64,000 bases of DNA from Anarhynchus alexandrinus (lineage: Eukaryota > Chordata > Aves > Charadriiformes > Charadriidae): the NCBI GenBank assembly GCA_008711295.1, contig VUYV01000102.1, forward strand, positions 1,453,921 through 1,517,920, read 5' to 3'. The translations under genes were made by a program, and so were the position numbers. This document shows positions 1 to 12,750 of the stretch, piece by piece (the stretch's first letter is position 1; each line of letters begins with the position of its first letter). The notes under the pieces are model-generated. The model saw only the letters and a list, made by a program, of their open reading frames with translations, made no database searches and was not told the DNA's origin.

Positions 1-31
1 AAAACCAAAACAAAAAACCAACAACAAACCA
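1..31. repeat. A/C-only low-complexity tract
   Basis: The first 31 bases contain only A and C, as irregular (A)nC and AAC units. A short (AG)6 run follows at 60-71. No gene or transposon signal is seen before the LTR that starts near 249. Confidence 0.7.
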
Positions 32-248
32 GAAACTGAAATTAATAATAATATGGAACAGAGAGAGAGAACAGGACACTCCTACAGTCGTGTAGATTAA
101 ACTTTATTTTGCAGTTACTCAAAGAATTTACTTTTTGCCTTCTTATCAATAATTCCTAAAACCTAACAGCTATTTGTTGCTTTCAATTTTCACAGCATTA
201 TCTTGTGCACAGCTAGGTTCATCATTGTAGTTGACATCTATGCTTCTG

Positions 249-837
249 TACTGGTTCTGGCTGGGACAGAGCAAATTTTCCTCATAGTAGCTTGTATGGG
301 GCGACATCTTGGATTTGTGATGAATACAAAGTTGATAACACACTATTGTTTTAGTTATTGCTGAGCAGTCCTTGCACAGCATCAAGGTCTTTTCTGCTTC
401 TCACACCACCCTGACAGCAAGTAGGCTGGGGAGATGCACAAGAAGTTGGGAGGGGACACAGTCAGGACAGCTGACCCCTACTGACCAAAGGGATATCCCA
501 TGCCATATGATGTCATGCTCAGCAATAAAAGCTGCAGGGAAGAAGGAGCAGGGGAGGGATTTTTGAAATTATGGCATTTGTTTTCCCAAGTAGTCATTAC
601 TCATGATGGAGCCCTGCTTTCCTGGAGATGGCTGAACACCTGTTTGCCGATGGGAAGCTTTGAATGAATTCCTTGTTTTGCTTTGTTTGTGCACACAGCT
701 TTTGCTTTACCTATTAAACTGTCTCTATCTCAACCCATGGATTTTCACTCTTTTCTGATTCTCTCCCCATCCCACTGCAGGGGAGTGAGTGAATGACTCT
801 GTGAGGCTGAGCTACCTGATGGGTTTAAACCACCACA
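249..837 (+). mobile_element. Solo LTR of an avian endogenous retrovirus (ERVL-like, family A)
   Basis: This is about 590 bp with LTR organisation and no gag, pol or env next to it, so it is read as a solo LTR left by LTR-LTR recombination. The 5' part (CTGGTTCTGGCTGGGACAGA at 251-270) and the 3' part, ending in TTTAAACCACCACA at 837, match the reverse complement of the LTR at 58105-58697 almost throughout. A possible polyadenylation signal ATTAAA lies at 713-718, just before the R/U5-like TCTCTATCTCAACCC. An AATAAA at 524-529 sits where relatives have a TATA-like box, so promoter function is probably decayed. The start could be 247-252, and no clean target duplication is visible: the flanks share only 3 of 5 bases. 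Solo-LTR status is confident; the exact family name is not. Confidence 0.8.
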
Positions 838-3800
838 CCTTGTAAAACTATTATAAGTCACCACTTCTGTTGATTTGCTTTTTTCCTTCTGTTTCTTTTT
901 TCCTCAGTTTGGTGCGAATTTTATATCCTTTATTATTTGCTCTGTGAATTTCTTTCTTCCAGGTTAAATATTAGCAGCCATAGCTATTTTGCCTGCTGAA
1001 AGTATGTCTTTCTTCTTGACATATTATCATGCTTAGACTTATCTAAGTTGTCATTCATCCTGCTTATCTTCACCCTTTTAAAACTTTGGTGTCAACAAGG
1101 AGAAAGATTCCACCAAGGAGCAATAAACCTTGTGCTGTGGTAGGCTCTATATCAACAGGCTAAATCACCTTCTGGAAATACCTTTTTTGCCATCAGTTAC
1201 CAGGAGAGGTTAGAATGACCAACTGCTTAACTTTACATTGACAAAATATCTAACTTTTTGGTGGCAAAGTAAGACAGGTAAAATGGTGGCCACTAACACT
1301 GTCTAAAGGACACTGGTTTTATCTCCTTCTAAACAACCTCTTTTTAATTTTTTCAAAGTTCCCCTCTCAAGATGTCTTTTTGATTTTGTTTGCAATGTGT
1401 CACAGAAGGATATGAGTGTAATCATACTGCAAATGTTGTCTTAATTTCTAAGTTCTGTTGAATGTAGAATAATTTACCTCACCTAATTGTTGCCATTTAA
1501 AGATTAAGAATTGGGAAGGAAAGCAAGTGTCTTCAAACCTGTTCCAGCTCTCTGCAACCCTCTGTACCATAAATCGCTTATGACTCTCACCTTACTATAT
1601 CAAAACTATAAGTTGAAATTAGATGGTTAAGATGGCCAATATATACTGCATCTGTATTTTAAAAAAAGTCAAGGTAAATATCACCTGTTTTTTTCCTTGA
1701 AGAGCAGCTGGCTGAGCCTGGATCCAGTCATCCAGTCAAAGACATGGCATACCATTTAATAGTACCTCCCTCTGTTTTTTTCACTGAGTATAAAATTGCT
1801 TAACAGCTTCAAAGTCTTTGGATGGTTTTGCAGTACACAACATACTAAAAAATATATTACTAGGAAAAGACTATTTCACCTCTTTTGTGAGTGCTACAAA
1901 AATCCTAGGCTCATACCACATAAACTCAAATATATCTAGCCCCTGCAGACTGAATGAGTTTGTAAGAGTTCTCCATCGAAGTCACCATCATTCATTTTAT
2001 TTCAAAATCTTTATTATAAAAATTCTGGCCCGAAATAATATGATTCTTTCTTAGGTAAGAAAACAAACAAAAAAATAATTATGATTCCATATTCTGTCAT
2101 TGTGATTATGCAGAAAGACTGCCACCAGCTGTAGTTACTTGGTGAAGGTGTAAGAAAATATACACTTAATATACTAAAAATTAGTCAAAAGGAAAGTATA
2201 AAGTTAAATAAAAAGCTTTTATACAACTTAAGAGTTCTAGTAGATATATGGATAGTAATATCTTTTGAAAGATGATGTAACTTTAGTTTTCTTTCTGCAG
2301 ACATCTCTCTTTTATGACACTTTATTGTCAGAACTAATGGTTAGCGCTTCAAAAGTTTTCCTTGAATTATCATGTAAATAATGTTTGTAAATAATTTTGT
2401 CACAATTTGGAAGGTTCTGTGCATATTCTTTGGTTTAAAGAATTCTGACATAGTTGAATACATTACTGCACTTTGATGGGAAAAAAAACAAAATCCACAT
2501 GGTTAATACTTAAAATTTTTTCTTCAAAAGGCTGCATTATTCTGAGAATAAATAACAGCTGTATCTGTTTTATAAGTATTCATTTGGAATCACTGCCCAC
2601 GGAAGTACTTTTACTTTCCATACCAATTTGAGGCTTTGTCAAAAGTACAGGTTTTTTTGGTTGTTAGATAAGTCATTGCTTGTTGATACAACCATGGAGT
2701 ACCGTACATTCAAACTGAAAGGTTCTATGCAACAGTGGAATCCAGCAGAATGCTCAGATTCAGGCATCAGAGGCGGTGATAAGTCTACACCTATAGGAAA
2801 ATGTTGGATATTTCAGTTTCTGGCAGTGGTGAAAATTATATTTTTTCAGCATTTGCTGTCTGTCACTATGTGACAGAGGTTCACACTTTCTGAGGGCTTA
2901 CAGTGACAGAAATAACTAATGGACAGTTTTCTAAATAGGAAGGAATTACCTTAAGTTTGTCAAAACTGGTCTTGCATTTTCCACAAGAACAAAAAAGCAC
3001 TGCAACTTGAACTTCTCCACTCACAGATCCCCACATGAAGATCTAGGAAATCTTAAACTGATAGCAGAGTTGTGGTCAAGAAGAGGTTTTACGCTCGCTG
3101 AAGCAAAGCTTAACCTTTGCCTTGGTATCTGCCACAGCACACATTAGAATACACATGAAAATTACAATATACAAAAAGCATGGAAAAATTTGAATACGCA
3201 TAGTATAATTCTGGAAAAGAACTTGAAGTAATACCTGTGGTTGTAATCTCTTTTTTTTTTCTTGCATGCTGAAATTCTTTGTTTTAAATATCTGTTCTCA
3301 TGTACAGACATTTTTTTTTGTTTTGCTTTGCCTCTTACCCTCGTGGAAGGGATTTACACACTGCACTGTCTCCTTGAGCCTTTCTATTTTATTTTTTAAT
3401 TTCAGTTATTTTAAAGTGACTGATCAATCTGTTGTACTAGCATAATGTTTTTCTCATTGTAAACAGTGATTTCTGAAGACAAATCAGGAATATTAAGTAG
3501 CTATCTAGTGAAATCACCTAGCAAATCAGTCTTAGAAATAGCTTAGTCAAAATGTTACTGCTACATAGAGTATGCAAAGTTTCTGAGTGTACTTACAAAT
3601 TTGAACACTGAGCTGGATTTATTTGGATTTAAGGAGCTAGTTGTCCACATATTTCTTTGCTCTGTGTATAGAGGTAACGCCTTTCTGCCTTTCTTGCAAA
3701 CTAAACATGCAATAGATTGTTTATCTTGGGCTACTTTTTCTCTTGCTTCCCACTTTAAATAGAGTTTTATGAACTAATGTCAGATAAAATATTTTCACAC

Positions 3801-6800
3801 ATAAATTTAGATGTGTCTAAGTGTTTTGTAGAACCAGCACCAGTTTTAGAATTTTAGGGATCACTAAAATTATTTCATCATTTAAATGCATTTAAACCAA
3901 TTAGTCTTTGTATATTTTAACTCCTCTCTGTGATGGAAGTCACTGATATTTTTTATAATAGTAGAAATGTGGACCATATTAAGAGTATACAATGTCACTT
4001 TTGAAACTATAGCTAATTCTTTAAATAGCAGTCCTATATCAAAAATACAGTTATTTATATAACAACAAGATGTCTCACGATCCAGCTGAGTTAGTGTTGA
4101 AATTGGTTAAGTAAAGTGTCGCTTAACTGTGTTACACTTAGCTTTGGTATGTACAGTTAATTTGCAACAGCTAAAACACATGTTCTTCCAATCCCTTCGA
4201 TTGCTGGGCATGCTATGCAAGATATCAGCCATTCAATCTCTCTCCTAAACTCATACTCTCTTGCTACAGGATAATTAATCCTTATCACACGTTATTAAAA
4301 GGTCAGTTTTAGAAGTCAGATAAGGAAAAAAAGGTCAGTGAAGTGTTGGGGTTTTTTTTTCTTTCTTTTAGCATTGACAAAAAGAACCTTTACTGTTTTA
4401 GAATTACAAATACATTTAACTAATTTCTACATTATTGTATCAAAGGCATTCAATTTTCTGATTACTCAAGTCTTCAAAGAAAAATACTACAGAGAAAAAA
4501 AACTGCCTTTCAACCATCATTGAGCTGCTCATGCTAGTAGAAATTGGAAGAATAATATGAGGGCAAAACCTGAAATTGCAAGCATTGAAACACAGAAGTA
4601 ATATATGATTCCTTTGCCCTTTAGTATTAGGATGATAAAAATCTAAGACATCACCCAATATCCTGCTATCCCACCTTTTGCTTTCTGATGCTTGAAGTAT
4701 TTCTAAAAGAGCAGAATAATTTCTTCTGACATGTGGTGCTTGATATATGTTACTAATTCAAGGGTTTCAGAAGGACTGAAGTATTTTGTTCAAAAACAAG
4801 GAGATAAAAAAAGTGGATAAGTGCAATGGAGAGAGGTGGGCCATGAGAGGAGATTACAGCAACTTTTATATTGGTGGCCAAACAGTTAATAAAGTCAACA
4901 TTGTGAAGAAGTTAAGTTTAAAGTGTATGCAATGATGGTACATTCTACCTAGAAAAAAGAATGTAGCTACTGTTTATGACTCTTAAAAGAGGTCATATTA
5001 AAAAAAAATGTAATATTTAAACTGAAATCTGAAATTTAATACAAACGCAAACCATATAGTCTCCCTCCCCTCTAATAATCAGACTCTACCAGTAAACAAA
5101 ACAAAACAGAAAAGTTTAAGGGAGTATTGGCTTTGCAAGTAAAGAATAACGTGAAATTTTGGAGGTCTTGTAATCAGCAGAACTACGTTTACTGTAGGGG
5201 AACTATAACATTATGTCAAATAAAAAATGGAGGAGTGCAGTATTTCTGATATAAAAGAGAGGATGATAACAAGGTTGCTATGATTACAAGACAAAACAGT
5301 TTATAAAACAAGCTTATTGACTGATGATATATTTAGAGAGATATTTATACAGAGATAGGAAAGGTTAGATGGAAAGCATGCTGTCATATATAAAAGCACA
5401 CGAGATTTTATGTAATGACACTCTGCCTCTAAAATAGTATTCAAGTCAATTTAGCTCAATACTCAGATTTACTGAATTGATACAACAGGTCAACCGTGAC
5501 CACAGATAAGGTGAATCAGAAAATACAGTGATTCTGTTAGTTGTTTTATATATGTGTGATTTCAATATTTTTTTTCTTTTGTAAATATTTGGTAGGGATT
5601 TCAGGACACCTTCTTGATGCACAATGCAAAATATAATATTTCCCACTGCTGTAGTGGGCAAAAACCCAACCCGCCCCCTGAAAAAAATCCACTATCTCCC
5701 CCTCCCCCAATAATTTGTTTCTTTGATAGATGAGAAGTGATCAAACTCTCCTTAATTATAAGAGTGCAAACTCCCTTTACCTGCATTTACTCTCAGTGGA
5801 CCCGGCCATGTATGATGTAATAGGAAAAAATAGTGTTATAGAAATGCATAATCTTTAGAAACAGCAGTCAAAATTTTGTTTTAATTACTTGCAGATCTAT
5901 TACTTTCCCTATCCACTTGAAACAGAAAATAATACTTTATGTTGTGGAAGGCTAGCACAAGTGTATCTGACCTAAATATAATTAATGAGCGCCGAAGTGA
6001 AGAAGGCATTAAAGATGAAGCTTGTTGATGACAGAATACATTTGTTGCAGGTTAATAATCTTCCGTTGATTGGGTTATTGATGCTATTCCCAAGACGTGA
6101 GCATGGCAATTTACAGGAAAATTAATACTTCTTTGTTTCCACTCTGAAATAGTAGTACGTCATGACATAACAAAAGAAGAGGTTGATATGCCACCTAGGT
6201 AATTTGGTTGCGGCTCCATTCCTATGAATCACAGTCAAGTAATTAATCTTTTACCTGGGAGACAGTACTAGTGATATTAATAAAACATGGGAACAATAAT
6301 AATTTTTTATATAAGGAAAAGAAAGTACCTGTTTTACGGGGGGATTAATACTGTGGCAGAAATATGGAGTTTTGCTATCAGTGTATCAAATGTCTCATTA
6401 ACGGATATTGCTACATACAACAGATGCACAGACGCAGGAACTGAACCTGGATGAAGGTATACTAAATTTATAAGTGTCGCAAAAATGAGATTTGTAGAAA
6501 GTTTTCTATTTTGTATGCGGCATGTACTGCATTCAGTCTAATTGGTTTTTCATGGATTTGGAGACACATTCTACAGATAGAAGTACATCTGTTTTCCCCA
6601 AGACACACATTATTCTGATTAAATATTTGAAATTAAGATGGAGTGATTTTATGTGTTAGTTTTGATTATGCTGGGTGGTTCAATGAAAAAAAAATAAAAT
6701 TGGCAATCTCTTATAAGTGTTTCAAAAATCTGAAGTGGCATGACTTTGTGATTAAAATTGTTTAATTAGCATTTCCTGAAATACTAGGAATTAACCAAAG

Positions 6801-7127
6801 AACAGAATTACTCTAAGAATTATCTGAAAGTTTTACAGTAAAAAAAGTTGTTTTTTACATTTGTGGTATTTTGGTTTCCTTTTTTTTTTTTTTTTCATAC
6901 CTGCATCTGTAAGATACCAAAGTAGTTAATTTTGTCTCTGTAAGTGAGGTAAATTTTCTTGTTAATTTGCAATGTGTGCTGATTCCTAAAATATGGCCTT
7001 GTATTCTTTACAGCCTCTCTGTCTGAAAGTTTTTTCTTTAAACAATATTTGTTGAGTGTCTACTATAGGATCTATTAAAAAAGCCAAAGCAGAAAAATCT
7101 CAAATTCTTCTACTTTCAAAAATAGGG
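838..7127. other. Unique AT-rich DNA, no gene recognised
   Basis: About 6.3 kb between the first LTR and the first CR1. Open frames are at most about 80 codons, occur on both strands and match no family I know. A 16-T run lies at 6880-6895. The part at about 5980-6370 keeps several CpG dinucleotides and a TACGTCA CRE-like site near 6157 in an otherwise CpG-poor setting, and is flagged only as a possible conserved non-coding element. Confidence 0.6.
6880..6895. repeat. Poly(T) run, 16 bases
   Basis: Uninterrupted T16. No retroposed sequence with a matching tail is recognised beside it, so it is listed as a simple homopolymer. Confidence 0.85.
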
Positions 7128-7682
7128 TCATAGAATCATAGAATAGTTTGCATTGGAGTGACTTTTGAAGGTCACCTAGTCCAAACCCCCTGCAATAAGC
7201 AGGGGCATCTTCAACTAGATCAGGGTGCTCAGAGCTCTATCCAGCTTGACCATGAATGTTTCCAGGGATGGCGCATCTGCCACTTCACTGGGCAACCTGT
7301 TCCACTGTTTCACTACCCTCATCAGAAAACAATTTCTTCCTTCTATCTAGTCCGAATCTACCCTCTTTCAGTTTAAAACCATTACCCCCTGTCCTATCAC
7401 AACAGGCCCTGCTAAATAGTTTGTCGCCCTCCTTCTTAAAAGTCCCCTTTAAGTACTGAAAGGCTGCAATAGGTCTCCTGAAGCCTTCTTTTCTCCAGGC
7501 TGAGCTAACCCATAGCCCTCATACTAGAGGTGTTCCATCACTCTGACTATTTTTGTGGCCCTCTTCTGGACCCACTCCAAGAGGTCCATGTCTTTCCTGT
7601 GCTGAGGGCTCCAGAGCTGGATGCAGTACTCCAGGTGGGGTCTCACGAGGGCAGAGTAGAGGGGCAGAATCACCTCCCTCGA
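7128..7682 (-). mobile_element. CR1 LINE, 3' fragment (5'-truncated)
   Basis: The element reads on the minus strand. Its 3' end is at the left, where TCATAGAATCATAGAATAG is the complement of the CR1 terminal octamers. It continues rightwards through the 3' UTR into the reverse-transcriptase C-terminal region. Recognisable pieces are the tail peptide region near 7230-7330, the octet around CTCTTCTGGACCCACTCCAA, and GGTGGGGTCTCACGAGGGCAGAGTAGAGGGGCAGAATC near the inner end. It stops abruptly at about 7682, just after CCTCCCTCGA, giving about 555 bp of a roughly 4.5-kb element. Truncation at the 5' end is the normal outcome of target-primed reverse transcription. The coding frame is broken by small indels, so it is inactive. 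The 3' UTR belongs to the same tail type as the copies at 26094 and 33436. Confidence 0.93.
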
Positions 7683-10600
7683 AGTTAGGAAAAAAAAAAA
7701 AGAGTTATTATGTCTATTAGAAAAATAAATATCAAAAAGAGATTACCAACCTTTCCATTGAGCAGTTTTAGAACCCCTACACTTGAAAATAGCAATTTGA
7801 CATTTTCCAAGTATTATTTTTACATTGAGAACATGTTTTACTGCCCTTATCAAAATCCACAAAATATTGGCCAAATGAGAAGGTGCTGAAAAATGAGTTT
7901 TCTGGTTTTTGCTGGAGGCTTCTTAGACTTTTGCATCAAAAATCTCTGAAGACTGTAATGAGGTGAGCTGGATTTTCTCTGACTAATCCCAGATGCTTCG
8001 AGATACATAGCATACAAACATAAAAAACAAGAGAAGGAAATTGTATTACTTGTACCCTCTGTGATCTGCAGATTCCAAGAAACATAAGCTAGCTTGAATA
8101 TAAAGAAGAAAGGAGCCAGAGTTGGAATTAAATATGTAGTACAAAACCTGAGTTAGGATCTGGCATGGGAGATCAAGTATAGGAAGACAGAGGAGAATGC
8201 TTGAAAAATTAAATTAAGACGTAAACAGAAACATTGGCTAAAGAAATAACAACTGAAAAATGGATGTTGAAAAAAAGGAAATATATGGCACTGGGCACCA
8301 GATTGGTGGTAGGAATGCAGGCAAATTTATGAAAAGCTAAAATACTAGTCCTTTTCCACCGTGTCCTTCAGACAGACCAGCCACATTAGGCAAAGATCAT
8401 ATTAGGTGAAGACCTCTGTTTCTGTGTTCTGCTAGAGCTTTTTAAATTTTTATCAGGTAATATGTTTTACTGCTCTGCTGGCAGGTAATGGCAGTTCAAA
8501 GCAGACCTTTTGTTTTCTCATCAGTGAAAATTCCTACATGTTATTTTGAATCATTTTCTTATTAAACATTTAGGTGTTTTTAATGCACATTTGCAGTACT
8601 GCCTCATACCTGAAAATAAAAATGGTGTAGTAAAACGTTTCAGAAGTATTTTCTCCTTACTTGATATATATATGATACTCTGTGTTTCGGATTAGGAGAT
8701 CTGAAGGAAAAAAACAAACCCAACCTACTGACCTGTTACCTTACTTGTTTAATATTTCAACTTGCATCAGAAGTAACTGCTGTTGAGATTCCGTAGTATA
8801 TTCTGGCTGGTTAGTGTTGAACTTTACTAAATTATGGGCTTTTCTGAGACAGGAACCCTGGAGGAAGCTATGAATATAAGGGCAAGATATATCTCACCTA
8901 ACTTTAGCCACTTAAAAATTAAGAATCTTGTCTGTTCTTTCTTTAGTTAATAGAAGGAAATAAGCATATTCCCAGAGCAAATTATTCCATACAAAGGCAA
9001 TCATTCACTCTATTCAAAAATTGCATGAATCATTGCTTGCATGTGATTCGAAAATTTCCCTCTCTACTGCTGGAGAATCAGCATAAAGTATATTAGCATA
9101 AGGTAAAATATTAGTTAGGAAAAACACATCTAACACTAGCTGTGCTAACTGCTTCTGGAGGAATTTACAGTTTGAAAGAAGCTATTTTTCTGATTAGAAT
9201 ACAACATATCTGTAACCAGCAATTATTTTTTTTTTAATAGAAACAATTATGTCTCTATAACATAGGCGTTGAACTGTTTAACATGATGACTGGGATTTGG
9301 AGATGAAGGCAAACCTTAAGTAGTCTCAAGAGGCAAAATCTCTTAGTTTAACAGAAGACTAGTCACATAGCTGGACCATTTTATATCTTGATAGAAGACA
9401 AATTTTAAGTGAGAATTCTATCTAGCTATATATAATGAATAAAAAGAATATTATTTAGCATATTTTAGTAGGTCTTTAATTGAAATATATCTAAATTTAG
9501 ATGCAATATTCTCCAAAGAGGAAGTAATCTTTGTATTTTTTGTCCTTAGAATAAACTGTTGCCGTAGACAATCATGTTACTCATTTATCTCTTTTGAATT
9601 GTTTTTATTGTGTCTATTGTCTTGTCATCCATGATTTATTTTTAGGAAACATTATTACTCCTGAATACTGCTGCTTGCTACTGGTATCACAGAGACTACA
9701 GACACTACTTCCAGTGTTGAAAATGGCAACTAATGGATCAGCAGATCATCAAATTGTCAGTGGTGAAACAGTAACAAAATTCAGGTCAATATTTTTGCTG
9801 TAAACTAATTTTCTCTGAAAGTTACGAGGTTCTAAATGAAGAAGGGTGTTCAAGTGAGTGGAAGATACAAATCTGAGGTTATCTGTGCTTTGAGAGCCAT
9901 TTCACCTGTCTTTCACATCTTTGAAATTAGCATTAGAAGCTAGAAGCATGTACCAGTCAGGAATAACTGATGCACTACTGAAACATGTCTTTTCATATGC
10001 TTAAATGAGTCTTTTTTTTGTCCTAATTTTTCCCTGACTTCTTTCCCCAGTATCCGAGTATTGCGATTTCTCCTTGTGAATTACACATGTAAGCATATCG
10101 CCAAGCTGTAGGAAGGATACAAATTGAAACATCTTACAACAGTAGCAAAAAGTACTAATGTCAGTCACATGGTACACACTACACAGAAAACTCTTGGAAT
10201 GTGTTAATGAGAAAGACACAGAGGTCACTGCTCTAAATGGTAGTTTAAGATGACGCATTGTGGCAAAAACTGGATGACGTAATTCAACAGATGCTTCAAA
10301 CACTGCATTAGGTATAGCTAGGTGCTTCTGCTATGGAAGTCGTTTTATAGTTGTAACATATTTTCCAGAGGGAGGCAGAGTCAAGTCACATTCTTTTAAT
10401 CTTAACTATGGTTATGTGAAAAACAAAAGAGCTGCAGATATTTTGTTTGCTACAAGAAATATAGTTCGTTCGATTTGATGTTTTGGTTGGGTTTTTTTGA
10501 TTTTGTATCATTACGAAAAATATTACCAATGCAGCGAGTCAAGCCATTCCGTTCATAATACATTTGAGTTCTCTTGTTGAGAGAAATAAAGGAAGTTGAA

Positions 10601-10933
10601 CCACATTTAGATCTGTCCTTTTTTTTTTTTTCATTTTACACTTTAATTTTAAATTAGGTGATTATTAAGGTTCTTTTGCAAATAAAGGGATAATGGCTGC
10701 TTACAAGTTCCTAGTTGATCAGCTGTCATAATTGAAACTTTGTAATTTTGGGGTGGTGGTAGGGAGGATTGAGAATTTAAATATTTGCCTACCTAGAGCT
10801 CTGACAATAATAAAAAAAATAAAATTAATAAAAGTCCTGATAATTTTATTGTTTATATCTGATGATAATGTCATGCTACTGTATCATAAATAGAAAAAGC
10901 CAGTCCCCTTCTGAAAACATTCACAGTATAAAA

Positions 10934-10992
10934 ATTTCAACTTTACATTTTGTGAACATTCAATTCCAACTTTACATTTCACTTACATTCAT
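10934..10992. repeat. Imperfect tandem pair, 29-bp period
   Basis: CAACTTTACATTT occurs at 10938 and again at 10967. Similar flanks (ACATTCA) follow both copies with some mismatches, giving two degenerate copies of a 29-bp unit. Confidence 0.6.
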
Positions 10993-11153
10993 CTAATTTT
11001 GAGTAAGTAATTAACTGGAAGTCAATGCATGTGATGTTAAGCAGGTGATGCATGTGTCAGTGTATAGGTGGGAGGGGAAGGAAGGACAAGAGGTTGGAAT
11101 AAGCAAAGCACCCTGAACCCAGGCACTGACAGCTAGCAGAACTTTCTGAATTT

Positions 11154-11175
11154 AACAAACAAACAAACAAACAAA
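11154..11175. repeat. (AAAC)n microsatellite
   Basis: About 5.5 perfect copies of the tetranucleotide AAAC on the plus strand. Confidence 0.9.
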
Positions 11176-11825
11176 GTTAAAAAGGTGTGATCTTGGCAGT
11201 ACAGTTGTTAAATGTATATTTTAATTAAACTTTATATTATTATATTTCTTCCCAAAAAATCACAAATTATATTCTTGTCTTTTTTGTTATATATGCTTTT
11301 ATTACAGAATTTCTATTCAATGTTAGCCAAGACTTTTTCTTTTCAATTCTTTCTCTCATCCAGAATATCCTCAGACAGTGAAATAGTAATTCAAAGCAGA
11401 AAAACCCACAAAAAAATCCATTAATTTCTCAGAGCATGTCTGTGCATTTTCAGGATTTATGCCACCAGACAGCCCTATGATGAGGATTGCTGCAAAGACA
11501 TAACAGTTTCAGCTGATGGTTCAGCAGCAGGTAACCTACATGTGCTGGGAGTCCTGGTAAAAATGAACTCTGAAGGTGTTCAGGGATCTGGCTTCATAGT
11601 CTGATGGTGTGATAGCCTGTTGACCACAGCTGGGTTGAATTGAGCATTCAGGTGGACTACATCCAGCTGTAAGTCTGACTCTCAGACAAATCTATCAAAG
11701 GGAAATCTCAAGACCAGGGAATCACAAATTTGAGGTTTTCATAATATTTTACTGGATATTTGGGGGAATCAGCTTGACTCAGTAACACAATTGCATCTTC
11801 CATTTGTCTTTTTGAACTATCAAGG

Positions 11826-12745
11826 TGTATTGTGTTTGTGTGGCAAGGTTTTGGTAGCAGGGGGGCTACAGGGGTGGCTTCTGTGAGAAGCTGCTAGAAG
11901 CTTCTCCCATGTCCGACAGAGCCAATGCCACCCGGCTCCAAGATGGACCCACCACTGGCCAAGGCTGAGCCCATCAGTGATGACGGCAGCACCTCTGAGA
12001 TAACATATTTAAAAAGGGGGAAAAAAACCTGTGCAGCAGCAGCCAGAAGAGAAGATTGAGAATATATGAGAGGAACAACTCTGCAGACAATAAAGTCAGT
12101 GAAGAAGGAGGGGGAGGAGGTGTTCCAGGCATTGGAGCAGACTCCCTTGCAGCCCATGGGGAGGACCGTGATGAGGCAGGCTGTCCCCCTGAAGCCCATG
12201 GAGGTTAATGGTAGAGCAGATATCCACGTGCAGCCCATGGAGGACCCCACTCTGGAGCAGGTGGATGTGCCTGAAGGAGGCTGTGACCCCATGGAGAGCC
12301 CATGCTGGAGCAGGGCCCTGGAAGGACCTGTAGTCACATGAAGAGTCCATGGTGGAGCAAGTTTCTTATCAGAACTTGTGACCCCACAGGGGACCCCTGC
12401 TGGAGCAGTCCGTTCCTGAAAGACAGCCCATTAGAAGGACTCAAGTTGGAGCAGTTCATGGAGGACTGTCTCCCATGGGAGGGAACCCACACTTGAGCAG
12501 AGGAAAAGTGTGAGGAGTCCTCCTTTTAAGGAGGGAGGAGCAGCAGATAAAACATGTGATGAACTGACCACAACACCCAAGCTGAGTTTGTTTAGCTGTG
12601 GACAGTAATTGGTGGGTGATGTCCTTGTCCTTATCTCAACCCACGAGTCTTTGATTATATTTTCTCTCCCCTATCCAGCCGAGGAGGGGATTGATAAAGC
12701 AGCTTTGGTGGGCATCTGGCATCCAGCCAGGGTCAACCCACCATA
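11826..12745 (+). mobile_element. Solo LTR of an avian endogenous retrovirus (long family, about 920 bp) with 5-bp target duplication
   Basis: The element starts TGTATTGTGTTTGTGTGGCA and ends near GGTCAACCCACCATA. It is flanked by CAAGG at 11821-11825 and again at 12746-12750, which fits a 5-bp target-site duplication. The terminal CA expected of a retroviral LTR would be mutated to TA here. The body is GC-richer than its surroundings and carries a spaced GCCCATGG motif at 12152, 12194 and 12233, with a CCCCATGG variant at 12287. TTTAAAAAGGGG near 12008 could be a TATA-like box. The R/U5-like segment CTTATCTCAACCCACGAGTC resembles the other LTRs in this window. No internal retroviral genes adjoin it. 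The open frames across 11894-12341 on both strands are a by-product of its composition. The 5-bp duplication suits ERVL-type integration, but class is inferred. Confidence 0.82.
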
Positions 12746-12750
12746 CAAGG

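Larger units (their letters stand above)
7683..11825. other. Unique AT-rich DNA, no gene recognised
   Basis: About 4.1 kb. It holds a weak exon-like open stretch at 9646-9784 (see findings), an imperfect 29-bp tandem pair at 10934-10992 and an (AAAC)n tract at 11154-11175. The largest open frame (about 100 codons on the minus strand near 10001-10303) matches nothing recognisable. No transposon was recognised apart from the flanking elements. Confidence 0.6.

Noticed and set aside
6880..6895. Poly(T)/poly(A) runs (also 50915-50930) as tails of processed pseudogenes
   Set aside because: No gene-like sequence adjoins the run on the expected side and no flanking duplication is visible.
11894..12341. 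Overlapping 147-codon (-), 91-codon (+) and 84-codon (-) open frames
   Set aside because: All lie inside the solo LTR and overlap on both strands; they reflect its GC-richer repetitive composition.
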